Origin: Eubacterium sp. | GTDB taxonomy: Bacteria; Bacillota; Clostridia; Lachnospirales; Lachnospiraceae | DNA length: 32,187 bases | Direction: 5' to 3' | NCBI GenBank assembly: GCA_022776205.1 | Contig: JALFIK010000114.1 | Span: forward strand, 1-32,187 | In this document: piece by piece, positions 8,699-16,407 of the stretch | Numbering within the stretch: the first letter of the stretch is position 1 | Layout: each line of letters opens with the position of its first letter | Made by a program: the position numbers and the translations under genes | Notes under the pieces: generated by a model | What the model saw: the letters and a program-made list of their open reading frames with translations, nothing else | The model's database searches: none | Told to the model about the DNA's origin: nothing

Positions 8699-8727
8699 TT
8701 GACAATAAAAGGGTTTTTCGATATAAT
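8699..8727 (+). promoter_or_regulatory. Consensus promoter of rex
   Basis: TTGACA (8699-8704), a 17-base spacer and TATAAT (8722-8727) match the vegetative consensus in all twelve positions. Transcription should start near 8734, giving a leader of about 45 bases. No clear Rex operator is seen around it. Confidence 0.93.
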
Positions 8728-8778
8728 TGAGACACGAGTGCATTAAAAATGGGAATTTTTTATCAAAGGGAGGATTTT

Positions 8779-9447
8779 ATGCCAGCCAACAGCAATAAAT
8801 CAATTGTGAAATCAGGAAGTGAAAAATCTATTTCTCCGGCAGTGATAAAAAGATTGCCCCGTTATTACAGATATCTTGGAGACTTATTAAAAAATAATGT
8901 TGTTCGGATCTCTTCAAAGGAACTGAGTGAGAGAATGAATGTCACAGCCTCTCAGATTCGTCAGGATCTTAATAATTTTGGCGGTTTTGGCCAGCAGGGA
9001 TACGGTTATAATGTGGAGTTCCTTTATAACGAGATGGGGAAGATCTTAGGACTGGACCGCACGAACAATATTATTATCATTGGAGCCGGAAATCTTGGAC
9101 AGGCACTTGCCAATAACCAGGATTTCGATAGTAATGGATTTAAGATCATCGGATTGTTCGATGTGAATCCGAAATTGATAGGTATGACAGTGCGGGGTGT
9201 GGAAGTATATGATATTGACATGCTGGAGACATTTATTAAGGAGCATGAGGTGATGATTGCCGCTTTGACCCTGCCGAAGTCGAAGGCACCGAAGGTTGCG
9301 GAGAAACTTGTCAGCCTCGGGATTAAGGCTTTGTGGAACTTTGCACCGGTGGATTTGCATTTTTCGGAGGATGTTCTCGTGGAGAGTGTGCATCTTTCGG
9401 AGAGTATCATGACTTTATCCTACCGGATCCACAGTCAGAATATATAG
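8779..9447 (+). CDS. rex: Redox-sensing transcriptional repressor Rex
   Basis: Rex senses the NADH/NAD+ ratio and represses fermentative and NADH-reoxidising genes when NAD+ is high. The 222-residue protein has an N-terminal winged helix (V-I-K-R-L-P-R-Y-Y-R-Y-L, then T-A-S-Q-I-R-Q-D-L-N-N-F-G-G-F-G-Q-Q-G-Y-G-Y) and a C-terminal Rossmann domain with G-A-G-N-L-G-Q-A-L-A. The ending H-L-S-E-S-I-M-T-L-S-Y is also typical of the family. ATG 8779 is preferred because GGGAGG (8768-8773) lies 5 bases upstream; an ATG at 8749 has no ribosome site. The gene is followed by a structured spacer before the NAD(P)HX repair gene. Confidence 0.97.
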   Translation: MPANSNKSIVKSGSEKSISPAVIKRLPRYYRYLGDLLKNNVVRISSKELSERMNVTASQIRQDLNNFGGFGQQGYGYNVEFLYNEMGKILGLDRTNNIIIIGAGNLGQALANNQDFDSNGFKIIGLFDVNPKLIGMTVRGVEVYDIDMLETFIKEHEVMIAALTLPKSKAPKVAEKLVSLGIKALWNFAPVDLHFSEDVLVESVHLSESIMTLSYRIHSQNI

Positions 9448-9468
9448 AATGGGAAATTAAATATTTGG

Positions 9469-9544
9469 CATAACAGGGTGAGAGGATGAAAGATCTTTCC
9501 GGCATGAAAAAGCCGTAGGAAGATTTTCGTCCTTTTCTGTTATG
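9469..9544 (+). other. Long nested hairpin between rex and the NAD(P)HX repair gene
   Basis: Three stems stack in one arm. CATAACAG (9469-9476) pairs with CTGTTATG (9537-9544). AGGATGAA (9483-9490) pairs with TTCGTCCT (9526-9533) with one G-U pair. ATCTTTCC (9493-9500) pairs with GGAAGAT (9518-9524) with one bulge, and GGC/GCC caps it around an 8-base loop. No T run follows, so it is not an ordinary terminator. It ends 34 bases before the ribosome site of the next gene. It may be a leader structure, processing site or small RNA. A ten-codon frame (9486-9518) also lies inside the arm. Confidence 0.6.
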
Positions 9545-9591
9545 GACAGCTGCAGTGGATGAATGCACTTTTATGGATGGAGGAAGAGAAA

Positions 9592-11103
9592 ATGAACTAT
9601 ATTGCTTCAAGGGAAGAGATGCAGAATATTGATTGTTTCAGTATTGAAAAAATCGGGATTCCCGGGATTGTTCTCATGGAAAAGGCAGCCCTTGCCATGG
9701 AAGAGATTTTTCTTGATCGTGTGCCGACAGACAGCCGGATTCTTATTGTGACAGAGAAGGGAAATAATGGAGGAGACGGACTTGCCCTGGGAAGACTCTT
9801 ACTAGAAGAAGGATATCAGGTGGATTTTTATGAAGTTGGCGTGATCCCCCATGATTCGGAGTCTCATCAGATTCAGAAAAATATTTTATCCCAGATGGAT
9901 GTGGAATTTTTGATGAAATTTCCCGAAAATGACTACGATGTCATCGTGGATGCCATTTTTGGTGTGGGACTTAAGCGTGATGTGGCCGGGCGGCATAAAG
10001 ACGTGATTGAACGATTAAACCAGATGCCCGGGCTTAAAGTGGCGGTGGATGTTCCTTCCGGTGTGGATGCTTCAACGGGCCAGATTCTTGGAATCGGATT
10101 TAGGGCAGATATTACCATCACATTCGGTCTTTCCAAAATCGGGCTTTTGCTTTATCCGGGTGCAGACTACAGTGGAGAAGTTATCGTAAAAGAGATTGGA
10201 TTTCCCGGAAAAGCGGTGGAGGAAATCGCACCGAAGATGATTTCCTACACGAAGGAGGATTTGTCCCGGCTGCCGGAAAGAAAGGCATGGTCCCACAAGG
10301 GAACTTATGGAAAAGTGCTGCTCATTGCCGGGGAAAAGGATATGGCCGGAGCGGCAATTTTTAGTGCAAAGGCAGCCTATAAAAGCGGAAGCGGTCTGGT
10401 GCGTCTGTTTTCCTGTGAAGAAAACAGGGTGATTTTGCAAAATCAGATTCCGGAGGCAATTCTCACAACGTATGATTCCGAAGAAACGGCCATGGAGCTC
10501 CTTCCCGAATGTCTCTCCTGGGCTTCCGTAATCGGAATCGGACCGGGAATCGGGCGGAGCGTTTTTGCAAAAAAACTGGTAAGAACAGTATTAAAAACAG
10601 CAAAGGCTCCCCTGGTCATTGATGCGGACGGACTCAACTGTCTTTCTGAACTTCTCAAAGAGGAAGAGATGCAGATTTTATTTAAGGAGTATGAGGGCGG
10701 AATGATTCTGACACCTCATCTTAAAGAAATGTCCCGCCTTCTTTCCATGCCGGTGGATGAGATCCGGAAAAATCTTCCGGAGGCGGCAGGAAAAATGGCA
10801 GATAAAGGTCATGTGGTCGTGTTAAAAGATGTGCGTACGATCGTGACAGACGCAAGTATCCCTGCATATATTAATTTAAGTGGAAATAACGGTATGGCTG
10901 TCGGCGGAACGGGAGATGTCCTTACAGGCATAATCTGTGGCTTTCTTGCAGGAGGGCTTTCCCATTTAGAGGCGGCAAGGCTCGGTGTGTACTGCCACGG
11001 ACTTGCCGGGGATGAAGCCGTAAAAGAGAAAGGAGAATATGGTCTTCTTGCGGGAGATCTTCCGGAGTATCTTGATAAAGTACTGCGGAAAGCCACATTG
11101 TAG
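9592..11103 (+). CDS. nnr: Bifunctional NAD(P)H-hydrate epimerase / ADP-dependent NAD(P)H-hydrate dehydratase
   Basis: This enzyme repairs NAD(P)HX, the damaged hydrated form of NAD(P)H: the YjeF-N domain epimerises it and the YjeF-C (CARKD) domain dehydrates it using ADP. The 503-residue protein has the epimerase at about 1-215 (G-N-N-G-G-D-G, then D-A-I-F-G-V-G and D-V-P-S-G-V-D). The dehydratase follows, with G-I-G-P-G-I-G, D-A-D-G-L-N, L-T-P-H and the phosphate loop N-G-M-A-V-G-G-T-G-D-V-L-T-G. Start 9592 is chosen for GGAGGA (9579-9584) 7 bases upstream. Placement after rex links a NADH sensor to NADH repair. A 68-base gap leads to mazF. Confidence 0.95.
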   Translation: MNYIASREEMQNIDCFSIEKIGIPGIVLMEKAALAMEEIFLDRVPTDSRILIVTEKGNNGGDGLALGRLLLEEGYQVDFYEVGVIPHDSESHQIQKNILSQMDVEFLMKFPENDYDVIVDAIFGVGLKRDVAGRHKDVIERLNQMPGLKVAVDVPSGVDASTGQILGIGFRADITITFGLSKIGLLLYPGADYSGEVIVKEIGFPGKAVEEIAPKMISYTKEDLSRLPERKAWSHKGTYGKVLLIAGEKDMAGAAIFSAKAAYKSGSGLVRLFSCEENRVILQNQIPEAILTTYDSEETAMELLPECLSWASVIGIGPGIGRSVFAKKLVRTVLKTAKAPLVIDADGLNCLSELLKEEEMQILFKEYEGGMILTPHLKEMSRLLSMPVDEIRKNLPEAAGKMADKGHVVVLKDVRTIVTDASIPAYINLSGNNGMAVGGTGDVLTGIICGFLAGGLSHLEAARLGVYCHGLAGDEAVKEKGEYGLLAGDLPEYLDKVLRKATL

Positions 11104-11171
11104 AATACTCGCGGGGTTTTGTGGAAATACTTCATTTATAACGAAGAAGAAAAATGGAGTGAGCAAAATTG

Positions 11172-11516
11172 ATGATAAAAAGAGGCGATATTTATTATGC
11201 AGATTTACGGCCGGTTGTCGGTTCGGAACAAGGAGGGGTTCGTCCGGTCCTGATCATTCAGAATGATGCGGGAAACCGGCACAGCCCGACGGTGATCTGT
11301 GCGGCAATCACGAGCCGGATGAACAAAGCAAAACTGCCAACCCATGTGGAACTTTCAACCAGGGAATGTGACATCACAAAAGATTCCGTAATCCTGCTCG
11401 AGCAGATCCGGACGATTGATAAGCAGCGCCTTAAGGAGAGGGTCTGTCATCTGGATGAAAGAACATTAAAAAGGGTAAATCATGCGTTAAAAATCAGTCT
11501 GGAACTGATTACATAG
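11172..11516 (+). CDS. ndoA: MazF/PemK-type endoribonuclease toxin (EndoA-like)
   Basis: A 114-residue MazF-family mRNA interferase very close in motif to B. subtilis EndoA: M-I-K-R-G-D-I-Y-Y-A-D-L, then V-V-G-S-E-Q-G-G-V-R-P-V-L-I-I-Q-N-D, a T-S-R segment in strand 3 and D-S-V-I-L-L-E-Q-I-R-T-I-D-K-Q-R-L. These cover the usual catalytic Arg and Ser/Thr. The ATG at 11172 is chosen by homology; a TTG at 11169 sits better relative to GGAG (11156-11159) and is possible. No antitoxin gene lies immediately upstream: the 68 bases after nnr contain no reading frame of the right size. It may be a solitary housekeeping-style toxin with its partner elsewhere. Confidence 0.93.
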   Translation: MIKRGDIYYADLRPVVGSEQGGVRPVLIIQNDAGNRHSPTVICAAITSRMNKAKLPTHVELSTRECDITKDSVILLEQIRTIDKQRLKERVCHLDERTLKRVNHALKISLELIT

Positions 11517-11539
11517 GATCAGACTGTGGATTTGGGCAC

Positions 11540-11568
11540 TTGACGCAAAAATGAAACGGTGCTAAACT
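11540..11568 (+). promoter_or_regulatory. Probable promoter of yebC
   Basis: TTGACG (11540-11545), a 17-base spacer and TAAACT (11563-11568) lie about 50 bases before the yebC start. The -35 box matches five of six positions and the -10 box four of six. Confidence 0.6.
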
Positions 11569-11617
11569 ATTTAAAGTTATGCGTACGAAACTAAAAGAAA
11601 AGTGAGGAGAATAGAAT

Positions 11618-12349
11618 ATGTCAGGACATTCCAAATTTGCGAATATCAAACATAAGAAAGAGAAGAATGATGCGGCGAAAGGTAAGATTTTCACTGTCAT
11701 CGGTCGTGAGATTGCGGTTGCCGTAAAAGAAGGCGGTCCGGATCCTGCGAATAACAGCAAGCTTCGTGATGTGATTGCAAAGGCAAAGGCGAACAATATG
11801 CCGAATGATACCATCGACAGGGGAATCAAGAAGGCAGCGGGAGATGCCAACTCCGTTGATTATGTACAAAACACTTACGAAGGATACGGTCCGAACGGGA
11901 TTGCAATCATTGTAGAGACATTGACGGACAATAAGAACCGTACGGCAGCCAATGTGCGTTCTGCTTTCTCAAAGGGAAGAGGAAATATCGGAACGACCGG
12001 CTGTGTATCATTCATGTTCCAGAAGAAGGGACAGATTATTGTATCCAAGGAAGAATATGAGACGGATCCGGATGAGTTCATGATGCTTGCTTTAGATGCA
12101 GGTGCCGAAGATTTTGTGGAGGAAGATGACAGTTACGAGATTACCACAGATCCGGACTCTTTCGGTGAAGTGAGAGAGGCTCTTGAGAAAGAAGGAGTGC
12201 CGATGGCTTCCGCCGAGGTGACCATGATTCCGGATACATATGTAACACTTACCGATCCGGAAGATATTAAGAATTTAAACCGCACTCTTGATCTGCTCGA
12301 TGAAGATGATGATGTGCAGGCGGTTTATCACAACTGGGATGAAGAGTAA
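11618..12349 (+). CDS. yebC: YebC/PmpR family protein
   Basis: A 243-residue YebC-family protein. Members were long annotated as transcriptional regulators; more recent work assigns some of them to translation, relieving ribosome stalling. It opens with the invariant M-S-G-H-S-K-F-A-N-I-K-H-K-K, followed by N-x-P-x-D-T-I-D-R-G-I-K-K, Y-E-G-Y-G-P-x-G-x-A-I-I-V-E, and N-R-T-A-A-N-V-R. The C-terminus is rich in Asp and Glu. The AGTGAGGAG site is 7-10 bases upstream. It has its own promoter and terminator, so it is probably monocistronic. Confidence 0.95.
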   Translation: MSGHSKFANIKHKKEKNDAAKGKIFTVIGREIAVAVKEGGPDPANNSKLRDVIAKAKANNMPNDTIDRGIKKAAGDANSVDYVQNTYEGYGPNGIAIIVETLTDNKNRTAANVRSAFSKGRGNIGTTGCVSFMFQKKGQIIVSKEEYETDPDEFMMLALDAGAEDFVEEDDSYEITTDPDSFGEVREALEKEGVPMASAEVTMIPDTYVTLTDPEDIKNLNRTLDLLDEDDDVQAVYHNWDEE

Positions 12350-12370
12350 TCCGGGTGTATATTAAAAAAG

Positions 12371-12414
12371 AAGAGTGTCTGGCCTGGAAGGACAGGTTCT
12401 GGCACTCTTTTTTT
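12371..12414 (+). terminator. Intrinsic terminator after yebC
   Basis: AAGAGTG (12371-12377) pairs with CACTCTT (12403-12409), with partial inner pairing, and is followed by seven T (12408-12414). Confidence 0.88.
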
Positions 12415-12445
12415 GGTGACAGTTTCATTTCCTGTCATATTTTAC

Positions 12446-12474
12446 TTGCATTTTACCGGGGTATCAGCTATAAT
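12446..12474 (+). promoter_or_regulatory. Promoter of the amino-acid ABC importer operon
   Basis: TTGCAT (12446-12451), a 17-base spacer and a perfect TATAAT (12469-12474) precede the solute-binding protein gene, giving a leader of about 60 bases. Just upstream, TGACAG (12417-12422) and CTGTCA (12432-12437) form a small inverted repeat that could be an operator. Confidence 0.85.
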
Positions 12475-12539
12475 ACTTTAGTGTAGTACATCGGTAAAAC
12501 TGCATAGAATTACAAAGAGAAAGAAAAGGAGAGAATACT

Positions 12540-13412
12540 ATGAAAAGATTAACTGCCATGCTTCTTGCACTTGTGATGTGCGTTTCGTGTCTGGCAGGCT
12601 GCGGTTCCTCTAAGAAAGAGGGTAGTGAAGCCGGCTCCACAAGCGAAGCAACGAAAGATTCCGACTGGGCTTATGTCAGCGGTAAGGGAGAGCTTACAAT
12701 CGGTATGACATTATTTGCACCAATGAACTATTATGATGACAAGAACGAATTTGTCGGATTTGATACCGAACTGGCAAATGCAGTAGGAGAGAAACTCGGA
12801 TTAAAGATCAACTTTGAGGAGATCAACTGGGATGCCAAGGAAACAGAGCTTAATTCCAAGAACATTGACTGTATCTGGAACGGAATGTGCATCACTCCGG
12901 AGAGAAAAGAGAACATGAGCATTTCTGATCCATATCTTTATAATACGCAGGCTATGGTTATGAAGAAAGACAGAGAAGCAGAGATCATGAAGGATGTATC
13001 CGGTCTTACAGTGACTGCGGAGACAGGTTCCACGGGTGAAGGCAAGATCCAGGGAACGATCCCGGATGATGAGACAGTGAAAGTGTCTGCCCAGGATTAT
13101 TTTAAAGACTGCAATTATGTTGCATCTGATTCCATGGCGAAGGCTCTTATGGAAGTGAAATCCGGTACGGCCGATATCGCAGTAGTCGACAGTGTATGTG
13201 CCCTTGGTATGGTTGGTGAGGGAACGGATTATGAAGACCTTACGATTAACCTTGACAACAACTTTGGACAGCAGGAATACGGTATTGCATTCCGAAAAGG
13301 CAGCGATATCACGGAGAAGGTTAATGCAGCAATCAAAGAACTCTATGATGATGGTACCGTTGATAAGATTGCACAGAAATATGAACTTCAGGATATGCTG
13401 ATTAAGAAATAA
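12540..13412 (+). CDS. Polar amino-acid ABC transporter, solute-binding lipoprotein
   Basis: A 290-residue family-3 solute-binding protein that should capture a polar amino acid (possibly cystine, glutamine or arginine; not decidable here) outside the membrane. Residues 1-20 are a lipoprotein signal peptide with lipobox L-A-G-C, Cys21 being the lipidated residue, followed by a Ser/Gly/Lys-rich tether. The mature domain has I-G-M-T...A-P-M-N-Y-Y-D, the family signature F-V-G-F-D-T-E-L-A-N-A-V, and A-V-V-D-S. AGGAGA lies 7 bases before the start. It is the first gene of the importer operon, and a hairpin separates it from the permease gene. Confidence 0.95.
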   Translation: MKRLTAMLLALVMCVSCLAGCGSSKKEGSEAGSTSEATKDSDWAYVSGKGELTIGMTLFAPMNYYDDKNEFVGFDTELANAVGEKLGLKINFEEINWDAKETELNSKNIDCIWNGMCITPERKENMSISDPYLYNTQAMVMKKDREAEIMKDVSGLTVTAETGSTGEGKIQGTIPDDETVKVSAQDYFKDCNYVASDSMAKALMEVKSGTADIAVVDSVCALGMVGEGTDYEDLTINLDNNFGQQEYGIAFRKGSDITEKVNAAIKELYDDGTVDKIAQKYELQDMLIKK

Positions 13413-13447
13413 GATCGTTAAAATATTTCGAAAGTGAAGAAATAAAT

Positions 13448-13472
13448 GGAGAATCCGGTATTCCGGTTTTCC
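13448..13472 (+). other. Intercistronic hairpin between binding-protein and permease genes
   Basis: GGAGAA plus CCGG (13448-13458, one-base bulge) pairs with CCGG plus TTTTCC (13463-13472) around the loop TATT. It is followed by TCTTTGTC, a weak T tract. Such hairpins can protect the upstream message or partly stop transcription, which fits the need for more binding protein than permease. The remaining bases of 13413-13570 hold no convincing gene. Confidence 0.6.
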
Positions 13473-13570
13473 TCTTTGTCAAAGAAGGGAAAATGGAAGA
13501 CCGGATTCTTGCACGATATGACATGATCTCATTGGTGTCAGTAAAATTTAACAGAAAGAAGGAAAAAATT

Positions 13571-14215
13571 ATGATGGCAGCAAGCCCTTGGGAATCCTTA
13601 AGTACAGGATTTATTTTTAACGTGAAGCTGTTTTTCATCACCCTGCTTCTGGCTTTGCCCCTTGGCCTGGTGATTACTTTTTGTTCCATGTCAAAATTCC
13701 GGCCGGTAAAATGGCTGAGCAGAACTTTTGTCTGGATTATCCGTGGTACTCCGCTGATGCTCCAGCTTTTCGTTGTTTTATATGCACCGGGACTTCTTTT
13801 TGAAATTCCGATGACTTCCCGTTTTACAGCGGCAGTCATTGCGTTTGTCATAAATTACGCGGCATATTTTTCTGAAATTTACCGTGGCGGGATCGAGAGT
13901 GTGTCCGTGGGACAGTATGAGGCCGGACAGGTTCTCGGCATGACAAAATCGCAGATTTTCTTTAAGGTTATTCTCCTTCAGGTAATAAAACGAATCATTC
14001 CTCCGATGAGTAATGAGGTGATTACCCTTGCCAAGGATACTTCTCTTGCCCGTATCATCGGTCTGGCGGAAATTATTATGTGTGCAGAGCGTTTTACAAA
14101 ACAGGGTCTGATCTGGCCTCTGTTTTCCACCGGTTTATTCTTCCTTGTCTTCAACGGAATCCTTACGGTTCTCTTAGGATGGGTTGAGAAGAAGATGGAC
14201 TATTTCAGAGTCTGA
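13571..14215 (+). CDS. Polar amino-acid ABC transporter, permease
   Basis: A 214-residue inner-membrane permease of the HisM/GlnP type with about five hydrophobic segments. It has the cytoplasmic EAA loop that docks to the ATPase (E-A-G-Q-V-L-G-M-T-K-S-Q-I-F-F-K-V-I-L-L). R-G-T-P-L-M-L-Q-L and A-Y-F-S-E-I-Y-R-G-G-I are also typical. ATG 13571 is chosen because AAGGA (13559-13563) lies 7 bases upstream; an upstream in-frame ATG at 13493 would add a charged 26-residue stretch unlike the family. Only one permease gene is present, so a homodimeric channel is likely. The ATPase gene starts 11 bases after the stop. Confidence 0.95.
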   Translation: MMAASPWESLSTGFIFNVKLFFITLLLALPLGLVITFCSMSKFRPVKWLSRTFVWIIRGTPLMLQLFVVLYAPGLLFEIPMTSRFTAAVIAFVINYAAYFSEIYRGGIESVSVGQYEAGQVLGMTKSQIFFKVILLQVIKRIIPPMSNEVITLAKDTSLARIIGLAEIIMCAERFTKQGLIWPLFSTGLFFLVFNGILTVLLGWVEKKMDYFRV

Positions 14216-14226
14216 GGAGGTTTAGA

Positions 14227-15012
14227 ATGTCTATTTTAGAAGTAAAAGGGTTAAAGAAAAATTTTGGAAATCTTGAAGTCCTGAAAGGAATTGATTTTTC
14301 CCTGGAAAAGGGAGAGGTACTTGCCATGATCGGGGCTTCCGGAAGTGGAAAGACGACACTCCTCCGGTGCCTTAATTTCCTGGAGGAGCCAACAGAGGGG
14401 AAAATTCTGGTCAATGACGAAGTGATTTTCGATGCGCAGGATGAGAAGACCCTGAGTGAGTCCCAAATTCGGAAAAACCGTCTGCATTTCGGTATGGTTT
14501 TTCAGTCATTTAATCTGTTTCCCCAGTATACGGCTCTTAAGAACTGTACACTGGCAAGAGAGCTGATGGCGAAAAATGACCCGGAATTTAAGGCAAATAA
14601 AAAGAAAATTTTAAATCAGATCCAGGAGGAAGGTGCGGCGATTCTTGACAGTGTGGGCCTGCGGGAAAAGATAGATTATTATCCTCATCAGTTGTCGGGA
14701 GGCCAGCAGCAGCGTGTGGCCATCGCAAGAGCATTAATGCTTCAGCCGGATATTTTATGCTTTGACGAGCCTACTTCCGCTCTTGATCCGGAACTGACCG
14801 GTGAGGTACTGAAGGTAATCCGCAGTCTTGCAGACAAACATACCACCATGGTCATCGTTACCCATGAGATGCAGTTTGCAAGGGATGTTTCTGATCAGGT
14901 ACTCTTTCTTGATAAGGGAAACATCGCGGAATACGGAACACCGGAACAGGTATTTGAACATCCGAAGGAGGAAAGGACAAAACAGTTTCTGGAACGTTAT
15001 TTTGAAAATTAA
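14227..15012 (+). CDS. Polar amino-acid ABC transporter, ATP-binding protein
   Basis: A 261-residue ATPase of the GlnQ/HisP class. It has Walker A GASGSGKTT, Q-loop V-F-Q-S-F-N-L-F-P, signature L-S-G-G-Q-Q-Q-R-V-A-I-A-R-A, Walker B I-L-C-F-D-E-P-T-S-A-L-D and switch H (V-T-H-E-M). Residues 105-135 (A-R-E-L-M-A-K-N-D-P-E-F-K-A-N-K-K-K) form a charged insert longer than in GlnQ. GAGGAGG lies 6 bases upstream of the start. It closes the importer operon and is followed by a terminator. Confidence 0.96.
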   Translation: MSILEVKGLKKNFGNLEVLKGIDFSLEKGEVLAMIGASGSGKTTLLRCLNFLEEPTEGKILVNDEVIFDAQDEKTLSESQIRKNRLHFGMVFQSFNLFPQYTALKNCTLARELMAKNDPEFKANKKKILNQIQEEGAAILDSVGLREKIDYYPHQLSGGQQQRVAIARALMLQPDILCFDEPTSALDPELTGEVLKVIRSLADKHTTMVIVTHEMQFARDVSDQVLFLDKGNIAEYGTPEQVFEHPKEERTKQFLERYFEN

Positions 15013-15016
15013 TGAG

Positions 15017-15057
15017 AGAACCGGATTATCCATGAAAGGAGGAGTCCGGTTCTTTTT
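15017..15057 (+). terminator. Intrinsic terminator of the amino-acid importer operon
   Basis: AGAACCGGA (15017-15025) pairs perfectly with TCCGGTTCT (15045-15053), and T follows to 15057. The loop is 19 bases. Confidence 0.88.
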
Positions 15058-15077
15058 CGTGCGCCTGGCAGCGCACG
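15058..15077. repeat. GC-rich perfect hairpin next to the importer terminator
   Basis: CGTGCGC (15058-15064) and GCGCACG (15071-15077) form a perfect 7-bp stem with loop CTGGCA. No T run follows on either strand, so it is not a terminator by itself. It is unusually GC-rich for a spacer here and could be a short dispersed palindromic element or a 3' stabiliser. Confidence 0.55.
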
Positions 15078-15109
15078 TCGCTAATGGAAAAAGTTTATGT
15101 ACGTTGTTA

Positions 15110-16291
15110 TTATCGTTCCTCAATGAGCTCTTTAAAAATCGGAAGAGCCTTTTTTACCCGTACTGTCGGCACGCAGTAGGCGATGCGGAAGTGGCCCGGG
15201 CAGCCGAAGATGTCTCCCGGAACAAGCATAAGATCTTTTTTTCTTGCTTTTTCACAAAATGCGTAGGAATCCGGTTCCGGAGAACGTGGGAACATATAAA
15301 AAGTCCCACCCGGTTCCACACATTCATATCCGAAGGAAATGAGCGCATCATAGAGAATTTTTTTATTCGTTTCATATACGCGAAGATCAGAGGTATCATC
15401 ACAGGTGTCCGCAATGACTCGCTGCATCAGGGAAGCTGCTCCGTTTTGCCCGATGGTGCGGGAAATCTGTGGACAGATTTCAATGATTTGATCTGCCTGG
15501 TTACAATCCGGGTTTACAGCAAGGTATCCGATTCTCTCGCCCGGAAGGGACAGGGATTTGCTAAAAGAATAGCAGGTAAGTGTATCCGGGTAGTAGCCGG
15601 CAATATAAGGAGAATCTACCCCTTCAAAAATAATATCCCGGTAAGGTTCATCGGAGATCAGGTATATGGGATGACCGAATTCTTCGGATTTCTTCTGTAA
15701 AATGCGGGTCAGCCTGAGAATCGTTTCCGTGGAATAGACGATACCGGACGGATTATTCGGAGAATTAATGAGGATGGCGCTTACTTTCGGATTCAACCGT
15801 TTTATAAAGGCATTAAAATTAATCTGGAACGTATCCGTGTCTGCCGGGATGATGGTGAGGTGAAGTCCGGCACCGGCGGTGTAAGGCTTATATTCAGAAA
15901 AACAGGGAGCAAAAGTGATGATTTCATCTCCGGGATTAGTGACGGCGCGCAGAGCGTGGGCAAGGGCACCGGCAGCGCCCATTGTCATAAAAATATTTGA
16001 TGCCCGGTAATTGGTGTGAAACCGTCTGTTTAAGGATGCGGCAATTTTCTCCCTGGCTTCCATAATGCCAAAACTTGGACTATAGCCGTGGAGAGAGAGG
16101 GCGTCTGTATTTTTCACTTTTTCAATTATGGTACGATTCACAAGATCCGGCGCAGGTACGGAAGGGTTCCCAAGACTAAAATCGAAAACATTTTCCTCTC
16201 CGATTTCCTCTGCTCGTTTTGTGGCATACTGAAAGATTTCGAAAATAATGTCCTTTTCCTGCAGCATACCAGTATACTGTCTATTTAACAT
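15110..16291 (-). CDS. Class I/II pyridoxal-phosphate aminotransferase
   Basis: A 393-residue fold-type-I aminotransferase, likely aspartate/aromatic or branched-chain type; the substrate is not readable. Motifs are F-S-L-G-N-P-S-V-P-A-P near the N-terminus, H-G-Y-S-P-S-F-G, N-S-P-N-N-P-S-G, S-D-E-P-Y-R-D, and the cofactor lysine in Y-S-F-S-K-S-L-S-L-P-G-E-R-I-G-Y. The late substrate-binding Arg lies in G-H-F-R-I-A-Y-C. The start at 16291 has AGGAGG 8 bases upstream on the reverse strand. It is divergent from the glycerol-dehydrogenase-like operon. No clear terminator for it is seen in 15012-15109. Confidence 0.94.
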   Translation of the reverse strand: MLNRQYTGMLQEKDIIFEIFQYATKRAEEIGEENVFDFSLGNPSVPAPDLVNRTIIEKVKNTDALSLHGYSPSFGIMEAREKIAASLNRRFHTNYRASNIFMTMGAAGALAHALRAVTNPGDEIITFAPCFSEYKPYTAGAGLHLTIIPADTDTFQINFNAFIKRLNPKVSAILINSPNNPSGIVYSTETILRLTRILQKKSEEFGHPIYLISDEPYRDIIFEGVDSPYIAGYYPDTLTCYSFSKSLSLPGERIGYLAVNPDCNQADQIIEICPQISRTIGQNGAASLMQRVIADTCDDTSDLRVYETNKKILYDALISFGYECVEPGGTFYMFPRSPEPDSYAFCEKARKKDLMLVPGDIFGCPGHFRIAYCVPTVRVKKALPIFKELIEER

Positions 16292-16407
16292 GGATTGCTC
16301 CTCCTTTTTAAAATCTTACTTGAGTGTATCACAGGGAAGGAAAAAGAACAATGAAAATTGCAGGAAGAGACACGGACAGAGTTCACAAAATCTCCATAGG
16401 GCGGTTA

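Noticed and set aside
8684..8705. Possible Rex operator (TTGTGAC ... TTGACAA) overlapping the rex promoter
   Set aside because: The half-sites are 8 bases apart instead of the usual shorter spacing and the second half is part of the -35 box. The match is too weak to claim autoregulation.
14828..15700. Long forward reading frame of 290 codons opposite the aminotransferase gene
   Set aside because: It is antisense to a clear aminotransferase, runs through a terminator and has no family-like motif.
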